Source: Prosapia bicincta (lineage: Eukaryota > Arthropoda > Insecta > Hemiptera > Cercopidae). From it: a stretch of 64,000 nucleotides of DNA. The stretch lies in assembly GCA_036971475.1 (NCBI GenBank), contig JBAIZL010000006.1, positions 94,868,265 through 94,932,264 of the forward strand, read 5' to 3'. Made by a program: the position numbers and the translations under genes. The notes beneath the pieces are model-generated. The model was not told where the DNA came from. It ran no database searches and saw nothing but the letters and a program-made list of their open reading frames with translations. Shown one piece after another: positions 1-12,413 of the stretch (position 1 is the stretch's first letter; the number at the start of each line of letters is the position of its first letter).

Positions 1-2617
1 TTTTCATTGTATGTTACTTGATTTAAGTCAACGAATGTCACATGAAGAGACTTTGGTAGTTTTGGTATATTTTTAGATTCCAGGCTTTGCTAGCAACAGT
101 AGCATGACAATAGTGGGAGCGAGCAGTTTTAGTTTTGTAGCAGGAAACCCCTACACATAGAAGCTCGCTCTTGTTGAATCTGATAGCCAGACGTGAGAGG
201 TCCTCGAGGTGGCCGGTTAATGTTTGCAATGGCGACGTCCTCCCCTCTGTTTGCGAACAATTCTCCCTCTCTTCGTTACACAATACGTTGGTAAAACCAT
301 TCCGCACGGGCATTGTAACCTGGAGTGCTCTCAGAGTCTCAGGAAACCAAGACCGGGGTATTTCCTTAGGTAACTCCGACCGGAAATGGATGAAGGTCGA
401 TTGCACTACCTGGACCGAACTAATAAGTCGGAGTATTGAAGGAGCCGAATATTAAAGGTTTGGAAGCTTCTATTGATTCTGAGTATTTCTGGAAAAGCGG
501 CCGAACCGCAGATTCTAGTTGGAGTTTGTCTCGTCCCAGGGATTTCACCAATCCAGGTATTACAGTGAGGTCGAAAGACAATTGCAGATTGGTACCACGA
601 GTTGTAGCATCAAGCTCGACGTCTCAGGTCTATTGCTAGTCTCTCGAGCGGGAGTCTCGATTTTGAGGTTGGATTTGGAGGGTAGTGGTTTCAAATGCTA
701 AATGGTAGATGCCCCACATCTTATCTATCTGTGTGCTCTTTGACAAGGAGGTAAACCCGGAAGAGAACTAATCCTAGTCGTCATTCTTTTTTTTACCATC
801 TTACTTTGCTGTTACACTTTTCCGCATAACACACTGCCTATCCTCAGGGGTCATGATTATCCACAACAACTCGCAATAATACATTTATGGAAAAAACAAC
901 GGATAAATAATGCTGTCCTATACAAAATATTGCCTACCTAATAAGATGTGCGTTTGGTCAATTAATTACCTATAACATCCTGTTCCTAATTGCAATATAG
1001 ATAATTGCTATATCCTGCAGAAAAACATGGTTAACTATTTTATATTTATTGAATTATAATGGGTAAATGATATTGTAAAAATTAACTGCTATGTTTGAAT
1101 TATTTCTCTAGTATCAAGTCATACATTTTACACATTTACATTAGAATAATCAAGGTGGCCGTGAAGTGAGTTCGACCTGGTAGATTTATCATTAACGACT
1201 TGTTCAAAGAGTAGAAAATGTGTACTTCCAAGATCTTTAAGTACCAGTACCTCTAAAGGTCTTCCATCTGAGACAAATAGTTATAGGCCTAGTCTGTGAT
1301 ATTACACAATCATTGACCTACGTCTGTTTACCACATACTAAAATCTTTGTAATTTTTAGAATATGATTTACATGAAGATCAGGCGCCCCATTTCAGTTTA
1401 TAGCAGAAAACCACTTATTTATTACATTGTCCCATTGGCGTATTTATTAATGATTATCGTATATAGTAATATAATGATTAATATGGGTTTGTAAACATAT
1501 TCTATTAATTAATAAGTAGGGGTGAACGCAAACATGGAAATAGCAATTTATTTTACATTTATAGTGTTATTTTATAGTTTAAAAGTATTCACCTATCCAT
1601 ATTGGGAGGAAGTGAGCCCCAAAGCTTCCCATAAATCCACCATAGGGAATACTTCTCCAGGTGTCTGTAAACGTATACAAGACACAATCCAAGTCCACCT
1701 CGTATAGACTTCCTGAAATCGTGTAGGCCTATAGTGTGTAGTGAATACATTTGATTGGTTAGTTGTTTCTCAAAAAGTTGTCTGATTTAATTGTTCCTCA
1801 CAACGCGGTAAATAGAGAAATAAATACGGTTGTTTTTAACTGTAAGGAAAGAGTTTCAAGCAAATAACATGCAAATGTCAATTTTTTACAAGGCTCAATT
1901 TCTTGGAGTAGTGGGTAGCCCGATCAAGTTGCGTTAAATTCAGTATATGATGTCACGATCCCAACTAGTCTGTGTGTTATTGGTTTGCTTTTTTTTTAAG
2001 TTCATTGTTTTATTTTACCCGGATCTAGACCGCTAAAATCCGCCCAGCTCTCGTGGCACCCAAACTCTAGGAGCTCCGTCCGTCTCACATGCGCATGCGG
2101 ATAGCATCCCTACCGCGAGTGAAGGAAACGGGATTGATTGCCCATGTACCAAGCTCAGCAGCTCTTTCCATGGAGAATCAGGAGATAGTGAAATGAAACA
2201 GTACGGTAAGTGTCGCACTAAGAGCGGGATGAAAAAACCTGGCAAGGAAGAAAACCTACCATGAAAAATCCCGCGACAGATCATGCAGGAACCCTGGGGG
2301 TTGGATCACCTTATGCTAAGGGATAATGAGGGGTATTACCTTAGAAATACCTTGTTGGTGAATCTATGGCAGGAAATGACATGCACTTTCTCTGCTGGTT
2401 ACTCGAAATTGAAAAGGCATGTAATCAAAATTAGTACTTCCTTTGGGGCTAAGCTGCGACCCTCCCTAGGGTGCACCTGCGTCACCCCCTGCGACCCTCC
2501 CCAGGGTGCACCTGCGTCACCCTGCGTCACCCCCTGTGCCCCTGCGTCACCTGGAACATAACTGTGAACCAGCATCTATTAGTAGGTATATATTTAATTT
2601 TTGCGTTATGATTAAAG
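1..2617. other. Unassigned AT-rich DNA
   Basis: Only short open frames occur on either strand and none shows a recognisable domain. The first 700 bases are more GC-balanced than what follows and have a 122-codon minus-strand frame at 38-406 without known motifs; this could be part of an old element. I see no splice-bounded exon I would defend. Confidence 0.4.
2454..2552. repeat. Short GC-rich minisatellite
   Basis: About two and a half copies of a roughly 35-bp unit containing CTGCGACCCTCC and GGGTGCACCTGCGTCACC. It stands out from the AT-rich surroundings by its C-rich composition. It lies just 3' of the LINE fossil on the minus strand. Confidence 0.6.
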
Positions 2618-3690
2618 CTAGGTGGTCAGTAGGGACAGCGGCCGTCTGTTTATGTCGTGGGTAGGATCGTATCTACCCAGTGAGGAAATGAGTGTGGATG
2701 TTGTACGTGCGTAATCCTCTTTGTAGAACCTTGTTGCTAAGTGACGGAGGTGTTGTTCGATGAAAGGCACTTTCAAGTCAGTGTGAAGCAGTGTTAATCT
2801 TGTACATCTAGGTGCCTTCGTGATTATTCGCAAAAATATGTTTGGAATAACTAGAGTCTGCGTAAGCGTTTGTTGCCTGCATGGCCCCAGACGGGTGGAG
2901 CGCACGTGAGTATGCTGCGCAACATAGATACTTATATAGTAGTGGCCGCCCGTAGTGAAAGTGGGCTTGTTCTGTTGAGCATAGGAAATATTTGTGTTAA
3001 TCTAATTGTTGCTTCCTTTAACGTGTAGGTAATGTGAGGGTCTCAAGTCGGGCATCTGTCGAGTATGACTCCCACATATTTGACCTGGTTCCCCCAGTGA
3101 ATGTCCCCGCCTAATAGTTTTAGTGGTGTGTTGAGTTGGTGTGTCCTACGTTTGGAGAGAAGCAGAGCTTGGCACTTGGTTATGTTCACCCTAACTCTCC
3201 AGTAGCTGAGCCATGATTCTAGTGCTGTAAGATGGTCCTGTAAATTGGAGTGTATTAGATGTGGTTGCCATGACTAAGCGGATAACGCTGTGTTATATCC
3301 AAATATTGAACTTGTGTGTTGAGTGCTGTCGATATGTCGTCGATGTAGATGTTGAACAATACGGGCCCGATAAATGAGCCCTGAGGGAGTCCGGCCCGTA
3401 TAGTCCGTAGTGTAGATTGAGTTTAGTCTACATCAAACCTAAACTTGCGGTTGGACAGGTATGAGCTAACTAGGTGTATAAGCCCGTCTGGAAAGCCAGA
3501 TTGTCGTAGTTTCACCAAGATCCCGTTGTGCCAGACCCCGTCAAAGGCCTTTGCAATGTTCAGGAAGACTACCCCAGTCGAGCAGTAATTGGAGGCAATG
3601 CTGTATTGTTGGCTGAACAGTGCTGTAGCGTCGCGAAGAGATATTCAACTAACTCAACAGACCGGAAAGAAAGGAGTACGTTGTCATTGA
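2618..3690 (-). pseudogene. Jockey-like non-LTR retrotransposon ORF2, dead reverse transcriptase
   Basis: The minus strand carries the second half of a LINE ORF2 of the jockey type, spread over three frames. Reading from 3690 down: a palm segment with VVFLNIAKAFDGVWH (about 3570-3530), then GLPQGSFIGPVLFNIYIDD (about 3390-3335), a degenerate catalytic box, then LQDHLTALESWLSYWRVRVN and VKYVGVILDR, and from 2905 to 2618 the typical C-terminal tail with FLRIITKAPRCTR. In active relatives this enzyme copies element RNA into DNA at a nicked target. Here motif A has Asn in place of the metal-binding Asp, and the F/YADD box reads FGYN. At least one in-frame stop and two frameshifts separate the blocks. 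The endonuclease and ORF1 are absent, so this is a 5'-truncated, non-functional copy. Jockey assignment is by motif recognition; a related clade is possible. Confidence 0.9.
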
Positions 3691-3739
3691 TAATTGGTAG
3701 TGTTTTTACGGGCTTGTCGTCAATGCATCTTTATTGAAT

Positions 3740-4791
3740 TTTTACTTATATTAATTTTCAAGTGAATGTTAATAAATTTGTTATTGATATGTTTTCATAA
3801 AGCAATAGGTGAGAAATATTCCGTTAGAATCCACTCATAATATTTTTGAACCGGGTAAAATCCATAACCTACAACAGCAACATTTTATATTTCAGCTTAC
3901 TAGACTTAAAACTGGTACAATTGTAATGCATCACTTGAAAGTTTTATTGTATTATTTATTTCTTTATACATTAATTCCTTCATTGCCTTCATAATTCTAT
4001 GTTTTTATTGTTACAATTTTAATAAGAGGTACTTGAATTTATTAATTTTCTTTATTGCTTCTTTTGATTTATTATTTTGTTTTATGTTTATTGTTTTTGT
4101 TATTAAACTTTTAATGCTTATTTTTTCATCTTTCTTCGCCTCCTATTTCTTGCGGTGCAGTTTTATATTGGGTATTAGTTGTATTTTTTATTCAATACTT
4201 GAAATATTTTAATTATTTTAAATTGTTAACAAACGAACAATCTAAAAGTATATAATTCAAATGATAGGTTCCGCTCTTGACTGGAACCTCCTCTTCCCAG
4301 ATCCTAGCTAAGTGTCTGATGTCGCCAAAACAGTTTTTGGAAAGGGCATAATAAAATACGGCGAATACATAAGCGATAGTTGACAATCAGGAAGTAAACT
4401 TTTTTTAAACTGTATTTCTCTACTGCTCAAGAATTAGATAGAACTGGTAATCATGCTTGAGCTCCACAAGGACTTGGCATGATTACACTACGATTAACCA
4501 ATGTGACAGAGTAACAGATATTTCTAGCTCAGACTGGGTCTAAGGTTTTCTCGCTATGAGAGTGCAGTAGCAGGGAAAAAATCAGGTTCTAGAGGATTAC
4601 TGTTCACAGAATTGTTTCACGGTTTTTGTAACTTATTAAATCTTGAGTAACTACAAGGTTAAGGCTGCCAAAATACAATTAAGGAACCTAAGTTCAGAGT
4701 GTTAGTCTTATGGGTTAGGCTGCTTTGCTATTTCTGGGTTATATAGCCCCGAAGGCTCTCAATCTTTCAGGTTTTGAGCCCGCCTTTATAA
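3740..4791. other. Unassigned AT-rich DNA
   Basis: T-rich intergenic sequence with short open frames only. No element termini or splice-bounded exon recognised. Confidence 0.4.
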
Positions 4792-5531
4792 TAGGGATGG
4801 TCGATATTTTTTGTAACGGTGACTAGTCACTGATATTACTTTGACGCTGGTGGTGCCATTGACAAAATGTGGAAAATGCCAGTTGCAGTGACAATGGATC
4901 GTTTAGAAGTTGCCTCTGTTGTGATTGGGCGAAATGTCGCATTCACTGGATGAAACGACTGTCATTGGATGATTTGTCGCTGTTACTGGATTAAACGGCT
5001 GTCATTGGTTTGTCGCTGTCACTGGCTCTGCTCCCACAGCTCCGCTCACGGCACCGATTATTGTGCAGTGTCGTAGACTGAAGGGAAGAGGGGAGGGGGT
5101 TTATTTCTGTTGTGATTGGGCAAAGTGTCGCTGTCGCGACTGAAAAGTTACTAATATTTTACCACGGCTGTCATCGATTGATTTGTCACTGTCACTGGTT
5201 CTACTCATTTACGTCGTGTGTGAGTGATCGATTTGTGTCAGGTTTCAAGATAGTGACAGTGTAGTGTACAGTAGACGCTATTCCGTAGTCGCTAGTTTGT
5301 TCTTAATTTTTTAGGAGTTTATTTCTAAATAAAATGTCCCTTCCAGAAAAAAAGCGAGGTGTGGAATCATTTCACCAGTGAGGTATGACTGCCTGTTATT
5401 GGTACGTACAGAGCTGTCTCAATATCCCTTGTCACAGGTTGTAAAGTCACCGATAAAAGTCACTGATCCAAACCTGGCGTCGTTCAACTAAAATCACCAA
5501 TCCGTTAAAGTCACTGGATCGACCATCCGTA
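4792..5531. mobile_element. Non-autonomous hAT-type element (740 bp MITE)
   Basis: The ends are inverted: TAGGGATGGTCGAT at 4792-4805 faces ATCGACCATCCGTA at 5518-5531, with one mismatch. The flanks are an exact 8-bp direct repeat, CTTTATAA, at 4784-4791 and 5532-5539, which is the target duplication expected of hAT transposases. The interior has no transposase; it is made of variants of TGTCGCTGTCACTGG scattered on both strands. The termini resemble those of the second hAT element at 12411, suggesting one transposase could have mobilised both. Intact termini and an exact duplication suggest a fairly recent insertion. Confidence 0.85.
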
Positions 5532-5539
5532 CTTTATAA

Positions 5540-7028
5540 CACTGACATGTGGTCTCCCCCTTCTTATATTTGGTGCAGAATTACAGTCTAGTTATGAAAT
5601 AAAGCTGATTAGATGATGTCAATGTAAATATTTATTTAATATATTCCTCCCTACATCTGATAATGCTGCAACCCTTCAGTGATAGACTCGGCCTTGCGTA
5701 CATCTTAATCATAAAATCTAATCTAGTATTTAACAACATAGAATTCATTTCAATACACAGGGGTTTTTCTTTCTCTCGCAATGTACTCTGACGACGGCCA
5801 CGAGGTTTGCATAAATGTATCTTGTATCAGGGTTGTTTTTATTTAAATTCTTTCTTTATTTAAACTATATTAGGTAATTTAGAAATTTTTTTGTAAAAAC
5901 AAGGTTTTAGAACAAATATTAATTTATAAATTATAATTTATTACACCGAGAGAAATATTTATTCATGAGGTATTACGCAGAATTAGGACAAAAATAAGCC
6001 TTTATTAAGTCTAACGCAAGCTTGTTATTAAAAACGTTAGGTAAAATTGAAGACCTACTTCCCGCGGGAAACGCGCCCTGGTCGCCGTTAATAAAGGGTT
6101 CACATCCGTTCCACATCAAACAACCCCCAGCACATTGGCGCCAATACGTAGGCTATGTGTAATAAGCCAGGTATTTGTGAAATATACCAGGTTTATTAAT
6201 TTTATTATTTTAAAAGCTAACCAACGAAATATTAGTTTTAATACTAATAAAACTAATAAAATTTAATAATAATAATTTTAATTTTAAAACAAAATTAAGA
6301 TAATAAAATTATTATTATTAGAAAATAAAATACTATATTGCCTGGAAGTTAATTTTAAATATTGCAAAATATTTATTTCAAGATTTTAAATGAGTTTTTA
6401 AAACCCATTTATCTTTAAAAATTGCTTTGTAAAATACTTCCTATTATAAACTGAGGAAGCTCATTATATTTAAACCATTAATAAATTAAACCATCAACAA
6501 TCAAAACAGGGCGGTTTAAACTTTCTTTTTTCCTAATTGGTTATTCGTATCGTGGCTGTTCTTAATAACAGATTGAATAATTAAAATTTTAAATTGGGAT
6601 TTTCTCTGCCTCACGTATGAATGTGTTCTTTTTAAAAATAAATATAACTACGGTATTTAATTAATTTAGTATAGTGAATTAATAGGACTTACAATTAACA
6701 TGATGGCATTAAAATAATTATTGTTATTTTACTAACCTCTACTCAGAGCGGATTCAAAATACTGAGCTTATATAAAAGCCACAAATTAAAAACAAACATT
6801 TCTATTTACTTAAGTTCAGCAAGTACTTCACCACATTCATGTTATTTACAGATTAGAGAACTATAAAATTTCTAAAGATATTTCTACAATATAAGTAACT
6901 AATTGAGCTAGGTTTAATCTGAGGCCATTATATAATATCCAGAAACCTTCTCTCTGAATTGCTTAGCTTTAGTTTGATATCATTAACCTTTATTTAATTA
7001 TTGCAATGCCTTCCATTAGCTCATACTC

Positions 7029-7030
<2 letters not shown>
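5540..7030. other. Unassigned AT-rich DNA
   Basis: Very AT-rich sequence with stop codons in all frames. One GC-rich stretch near 6060-6140 lacks motifs I can name. Confidence 0.4.

Positions 7031-7031
<1 letters not shown>

Positions 7032-7106
<75 letters not shown>
7032..7106. repeat. (TA)n microsatellite
   Basis: About 37 TA units. It directly abuts copy A of the dispersed repeat family, as another (TA)n array does inside copy B at 26176. Confidence 0.95.
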
Positions 7107-7107
<1 letters not shown>

Positions 7108-7109
<2 letters not shown>

Positions 7110-7570
7110 TATATATCTTGTTAAAATTGTCAATCATTAATAAAATACTTTTTATTCATCCACTCAAGTTAAAACACAATTTTTTTACCCGTAGTGGATG
7201 ACACTTGATGTTTATACAGTTTGTTTTCAAATAATTATTCATCAGTTAAATTTAATAACGAATTAATTTTAGTTTTATATGGAAGAAAAACTTTTCACTA
7301 AAGGGACAGAGTATGCAATATAGTTATATTGTTCCTTTTGCTTAAAATAAGTTATAACATAAGATTTTATAAACAGCTTATTTTATGTTATAGGTTATGT
7401 AATATGACAGCTGTATTAACGAATAGGTTATGCTACATTATTTATTATAATTGTAATTACTTAATAAATTCTAAACAAATAATTTTTTTTATCAAAGTAG
7501 GAATTGGCGTTAAATTTTTTTTGTTCATATTACTTGTTTATGATATAAAAGCAAATTACTTGACATTGTG
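7108..7570 (+). repeat. Dispersed CAGCTG repeat family, copy A
   Basis: Member of a multi-copy family in this window. Shared landmarks in order: a head with ATCTTGTTnAAAATTgTCAATC, TAAAATACTTTTTATTCATCC, GTGGATGACACTTGATG, TATATGGAAGAAAAACTTTTCAC, TTATGTTATAGGTTATGT, a CAGCTGT box, and AAGTAGGAATTG near the end. No open frame is conserved, so it is a non-autonomous or 3'-UTR-derived element of unknown class. Confidence 0.75.
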
Positions 7571-7619
7571 GGCATTATAAAAAAATAAATACAATTTTCT
7601 ACTTATGTACATTTAGCCA

Positions 7620-8090
7620 GGCTCTGAGCAAATTTAATTACATTTGTTATTTACGTCAGATTATAATCTTGACGTTTGCTCATAGCATCCAACACAACAC
7701 CATTTATTAATTAATCAGTATTTAATATTTTACGTAAAATGACAAGTTAAATGTTGTATTTGGCATCTCAACACGGTACCAAATGTGACCAAAAGATTTG
7801 TATGTGTCTATTTAAGCGCTGTTTTAGCTGTTGACGATGTACGTAGCTCCTGGCGATATTAATAAATTACATTGATGAAAAGCTTCCAGAAAATAGATTT
7901 ATAAATATTCTTAATAATAAACTATCTGTGCATAAATAACTAACAATGAGTTAAACATTATTTAAACAGTGATTATTGAAAAACTTACAGTACAAATACA
8001 AATATCCGAAATAACTGGAATCAGACCCATTCGGATAAACAAAATTCCTACATGGAAGAAATAACTTTTTTATAATTTTATTTTTTCTAC
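7620..8090. other. Unassigned AT-rich DNA
   Basis: No features recognised between the dispersed repeat and the 28-bp minisatellite. Confidence 0.4.
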
Positions 8091-8578
8091 GCGTTTTCGC
8101 ATAGCATCTAGGATTTTAGCGTTTTCACATAGCAACTAGGATTTTAGCGTTTTCACATAGCATCTAGGATTTTAGCGTTTTCACATAGCAACTAGGATTT
8201 TAGCGTTTTCACATAGCATCTAGGATTTTAGCGTTTTCACATAGCATCTAGGATTTTAGCGTTTTCACATAGCATCTAGGATTTTAGCGTTTTCACATAG
8301 CATCTAGGGTTTTAGCGTTTTCACATAGCATCTAGGATTTTAGCGTTTTCACATAGCAACTAGGATTTTAGCGTTTTCACATAGCAACTAGGATTTTAGC
8401 GTTTTCACATAGCATCTAGGATTTTAGCGTTTTCACATAGCATCTAGGATTTTAGCGTTTTCACATAGCAACTAGGATTTTAGCGTTTTCACATAGCAAC
8501 TAGGATTTTAGCGTTTTCACATAGCATCTAGGATTTTAGCGTTTTCACATAGCATCTAGGATTTTAGCTTTTTCACAA
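8091..8578. repeat. 28-bp minisatellite, about 17 copies
   Basis: Head-to-tail units of 28 bp with the core GTTTTCACATAGC followed by ATCTAGG or AACTAGG and ATTTTAGC. Copies are nearly identical apart from the alternating T/A variant, so the array is young or kept uniform. The period is not a multiple of three, so it encodes nothing continuous. Confidence 0.97.
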
Positions 8579-8670
8579 AGAATCGGACCCGAAATTGCGT
8601 TTACCATACAACGTTGCTGGAAATACCACTTGGAAGGCATCTTCTAATTCCTTATTATTTGCTTACTTCA

Positions 8671-9162
8671 TTAACTTACTTGAAGAACTTGCATCTTTGT
8701 TTTCAAGCACTGACATGAAGGTTTGCTCCTTTTAATGTCTGAAATCGTTGATTGTCCAACACCGTACATCTGAGCCAACTGTTTACCCATTACGCCTTTG
8801 TTTGATTGATCTATAATTAGTTTATCCGCTAACGGTAAGCTAAATAGTTTTATCACAAACTTAAAACAACAAACCTATGATACAGTACTAGGCCCTACCA
8901 TCTGACAAAAATGACAGCCAACTACACAGAACTGCACGGAGACGGTGACATCAACCAAAGAATGTGCGCGTTGTTCTTACAAACATTACCTTCCAGGAGA
9001 AAAGGCCGATAAAACGTGTAGCTAGACAGAATTATTAATTTGGAAATCGCTGTAAGTTTCCGCCTTAATATATATATATATTTTTTTTTTGGAAATATGA
9101 AAGCGATTCGTATAAAAAATAATTCTCGTAGTTGGAGTTCCGATAATTGGAGTTCTACTATA
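8671..9162 (-). pseudogene. 5' end of a pogo/Tigger-like transposon with HTH of transposase
   Basis: On the minus strand, 8856-8671 encodes 61 residues that include LADKLIIDQSNKGVMGKQLA and MYGVGQSTISDIKRSK. This matches the N-terminal psq/CENP-B-type helix-turn-helix by which pogo-family transposases bind their own termini. Upstream on the same strand, the bases from 9162 down read AGTAGAACTCCAATTATCGG, which resembles a pogo/Tigger terminal inverted repeat. So the 5' terminus, leader and DNA-binding start survive, while the second HTH, the DDE nuclease domain and the 3' end are missing. A host CENP-B-like or jerky-like gene is less likely given the truncation at a stop codon and the nearby terminus. 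Non-functional. Confidence 0.7.
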
Positions 9163-9244
9163 ATCACAATGAGTGTTTCGAAAACCTTAACTCAAATTTT
9201 ATAATAATATAAATTTTATATTCAAGAGGCTTTAAAGTTTGTAT

Positions 9245-9348
9245 ATAAATATATATATAGCTTTGCAACACTGTTTTCTTGTATTCACTTATTACTTTCA
9301 CTATATGTACTTAAACAAGAATCTTACTCGGTATTTATGCGAGTTAAA
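9245..9348 (-). repeat. About 90-bp dispersed repeat next to (TA)n, copy 1
   Basis: The reverse complement of this segment reads CTCGCATAAATACCGAGTAA, then CTTGTTTAAGTACATA, then ACAAGAAAACAGTGTTGCA. The same sequence occurs on the plus strand at 34470-34558. Both copies touch TA-rich microsatellite sequence. Confidence 0.8.
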
Positions 9349-9749
9349 TTTCAATGATTGATAGTATCTCCATCATCAAGCATCACTGACCGGGGGTTGT
9401 AGTAGCTGCGGGCTGTGTGGAATTTCCGTAGTCACAAGGTGTGGTGTACGTTATTGTTCTATTTTCGGATTCACTGCACTGTGCGAGTCTTTTTAGTTTG
9501 CCTTGGGGTTAATTTTATCTATTAGGTTGAATAATTTATCGTTTTTATAATTTTATATGTATTTGTTCGTTTATGATATTATTTTTATGTTTATAAATTT
9601 GTAGTTGTTCCCAGATTGTCATTTAAAGGCCTGTTTGTACTTTTTTTTATAAGGTTTACGTTTTCTAATGTGGGGAATGTGTGTTTGTTTTTGATGGGTT
9701 GTGGAGCTAAGTTTAAGTTGTAAGTTTGAAGTTTGATGTATGCATCAAT
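9349..9749. other. Unassigned sequence
   Basis: No coding or element signature seen. Confidence 0.4.
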
Positions 9750-9750
9750 C

Positions 9751-9794
<44 letters not shown>

Positions 9795-10058
9795 GGAGAG
9801 AGAGAGAGAGGGGGGGTAGAGAGTGGGAGGAGAGTCTATTCATAAATAATTTTAAGAAAATATAATAACTTGAAATCAGATTTTTAAGAAATAATTAATT
9901 TCATATTCAAGAGAATTTCAGATTTATCTCACAGAGAGAAATAGAGAGAATGTGTGTATGAGAGACACAGAGTGTGTGGATTTGTAAGAGAGAGAATGTG
10001 TGTGTGTGTGTGTGTGTGTGTGTTTGTTTGTGTATAAGAGAGAGAGAGAGAGAGAGGG
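9751..10058. repeat. Compound (TA)n/(GA)n/(TG)n microsatellites
   Basis: (AT)n at 9751-9776 passes directly into (AG)n to about 9812; a second cluster at 9988-10058 combines (TG)n and (AG)n. Between them lies ordinary AT-rich sequence. Confidence 0.9.
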
Positions 10059-10720
10059 TTCAAGTTAAAGAAGAAGAGTGTACTCATAAGTAATATTAAG
10101 AAATTTTATTCAGTTAATTTACTTCTTTTGAAAGAAAGGTTTTATATTTCGACTGACACATTTTAAACCCTTTTGAATATAAAATGCATATATTCTTAAA
10201 ATTTGTGTACAAGGATTTTAAACCTCTTATCTTAACTGTTTTTCAATAATCACTCTATTAAAATAAATTCTCTGGCTCGTTGTTTATATAAATTAATGGG
10301 ACTAACATTGGTTTATTATAAATAGCCTTAATATTCGCAATCGTAAAACCAAAGTTTCCAGGGCAATTATCCACGCTTCTCTACGTGAATATGTGACTTG
10401 TCTGTTGGGAAAGCCACAGAACTTCGTCACCGGACTTTGGTATCCTCATTATATCTTACGCTAAGTTTCCAGGTTTATCCATTATAAGTCCCACATTCAA
10501 GCCGACTGGAGCGCCCTCTTGGGGTTACCCAATTAACATAATCAATGTCCTAAACTGCTGTGACAGTCGCCACACACGCTAGCCCAGCTTTTAGCGAGAT
10601 TAGCTATATATATCTGGACATTGCGAAGGTAGTTGGAATATTGCGGCTTCAATGTATAAATTTAATTAAGTAGCAATTGTATGAGTACATTGTCTAGTTT
10701 TCTGAAAAACACCTAAAAGT
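10059..10720. other. Unassigned sequence
   Basis: Contains a relatively GC-balanced patch at 10360-10600 without coding potential that I can support. Confidence 0.4.
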
Positions 10721-10721
10721 T

Positions 10722-11212
<491 letters not shown>

Positions 11213-11744
11213 TATATCAGTTCATTATTTTACATATAAACGGTTCAATAATAGACCTACGCAGATATTCAGTTCAAACTTGAACATATGTAGTTCATTA
11301 TGACCTTTGCTTATGCTTAAATTGTTTCTAATATACACAATGCCAAAATTTAAATCCAATTGCACCGTCAAACCATTGCTATTTTCTATGACGTCCATTC
11401 CACAACTAATTGTAAACCTGATGAATTGTCTTCCTTTTGCATGGTTAACTACAAAACTAACTCTCATTGGTGACACAAGAAATGCATATTTTTAATAGTC
11501 ATTAGGTTCATAAAGAATTAACTCCATGGTGTTGAATAAAATAACTTTTTAAATAGTTTCCTACAACAATCCTCAATTTTGTTTGATTCTACCCACTAAG
11601 CGAGGATCGGCTTGTCTCCCGTTAACCGCAAAGAGGTGAATGTACACGGTAGAATTGCATCTGCCACGGTCCTACTGACCACACCCTGTGAAGGGGACCC
11701 ATTTACTTTATTTATCTATGCAAATATTATATATATCAAAAACT

Positions 11745-11745
<1 letters not shown>
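11213..11745. other. Unassigned sequence
   Basis: No conserved domain or element terminus recognised. A patch at 11590-11700 is less AT-rich but gives no identifiable product. Confidence 0.4.
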
Positions 11746-11818
<73 letters not shown>

Positions 11819-11838
11819 ATATGTATGTATGTATGTAT
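11746..11838. repeat. (TA)n passing into (TATG)n microsatellite
   Basis: About 30 TA units followed by TATG/TGTA repeats. Confidence 0.95.
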
Positions 11839-12032
11839 GAATATTTTGATCACTAAACACTTTTAGATGTTTTAAACTTGCCTATAGTAGCACTTACTTT
11901 TCTTGTTGAGGACGGCCGTTTCGGGAGATGTGTCCCTTTGTCAACTCAGACCGTAACTGATCTCAAGGTTTACGTAGGTTAGGGTGGGGGTGGGATCTTC
12001 ACGCGAAAATGGAATCATATGTATGGAATCAT

Positions 12033-12080
<48 letters not shown>

Positions 12081-12348
12081 AAAACAACTAAGGTTATTCA
12101 AATACAAAAATTATTTATTAATTTATATTCAAAGCTTTTCTTTGATAAACAGTACCAAAATCATCAGGAATGATAAACAGTACCAATATCATCAGGAATG
12201 AATATTGATGATGTTGGTACTGTTTATCATTCCTGATGATTTTGGTACTGTTTATCAACGAAAAGCTTTGAACATAAATTAATGAATAATTCTTCTATAA
12301 GAATAACCTTAGTTGTTTTTAAATATTATACAAGAAAATATATTGTAT

Positions 12349-12410
<62 letters not shown>
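12033..12410. mobile_element. Foldback element FB1 between two (TA)n arrays
   Basis: A palindrome at 12079-12320 has arms of about 110 bp, starting CAAAAACAACTAAGGTTATT and ending with its near-complement. (TA)n arrays of about 46 and 58 bp bound it. Near the centre both arms carry CTGATGA, a stem-forming stretch, GAAA and AAGCTT in the order of a hammerhead ribozyme (right arm 12233-12268). A 32-bp piece around ACAGTACCAA is tandemly repeated in the left half. No protein is encoded. Confidence 0.85.

Positions 12411-12413
<3 letters not shown>

Noticed and set aside
8091..8578. CRISPR-like regular repeat
   Set aside because: Repeats are directly adjacent with no unique spacers and the DNA is eukaryotic.
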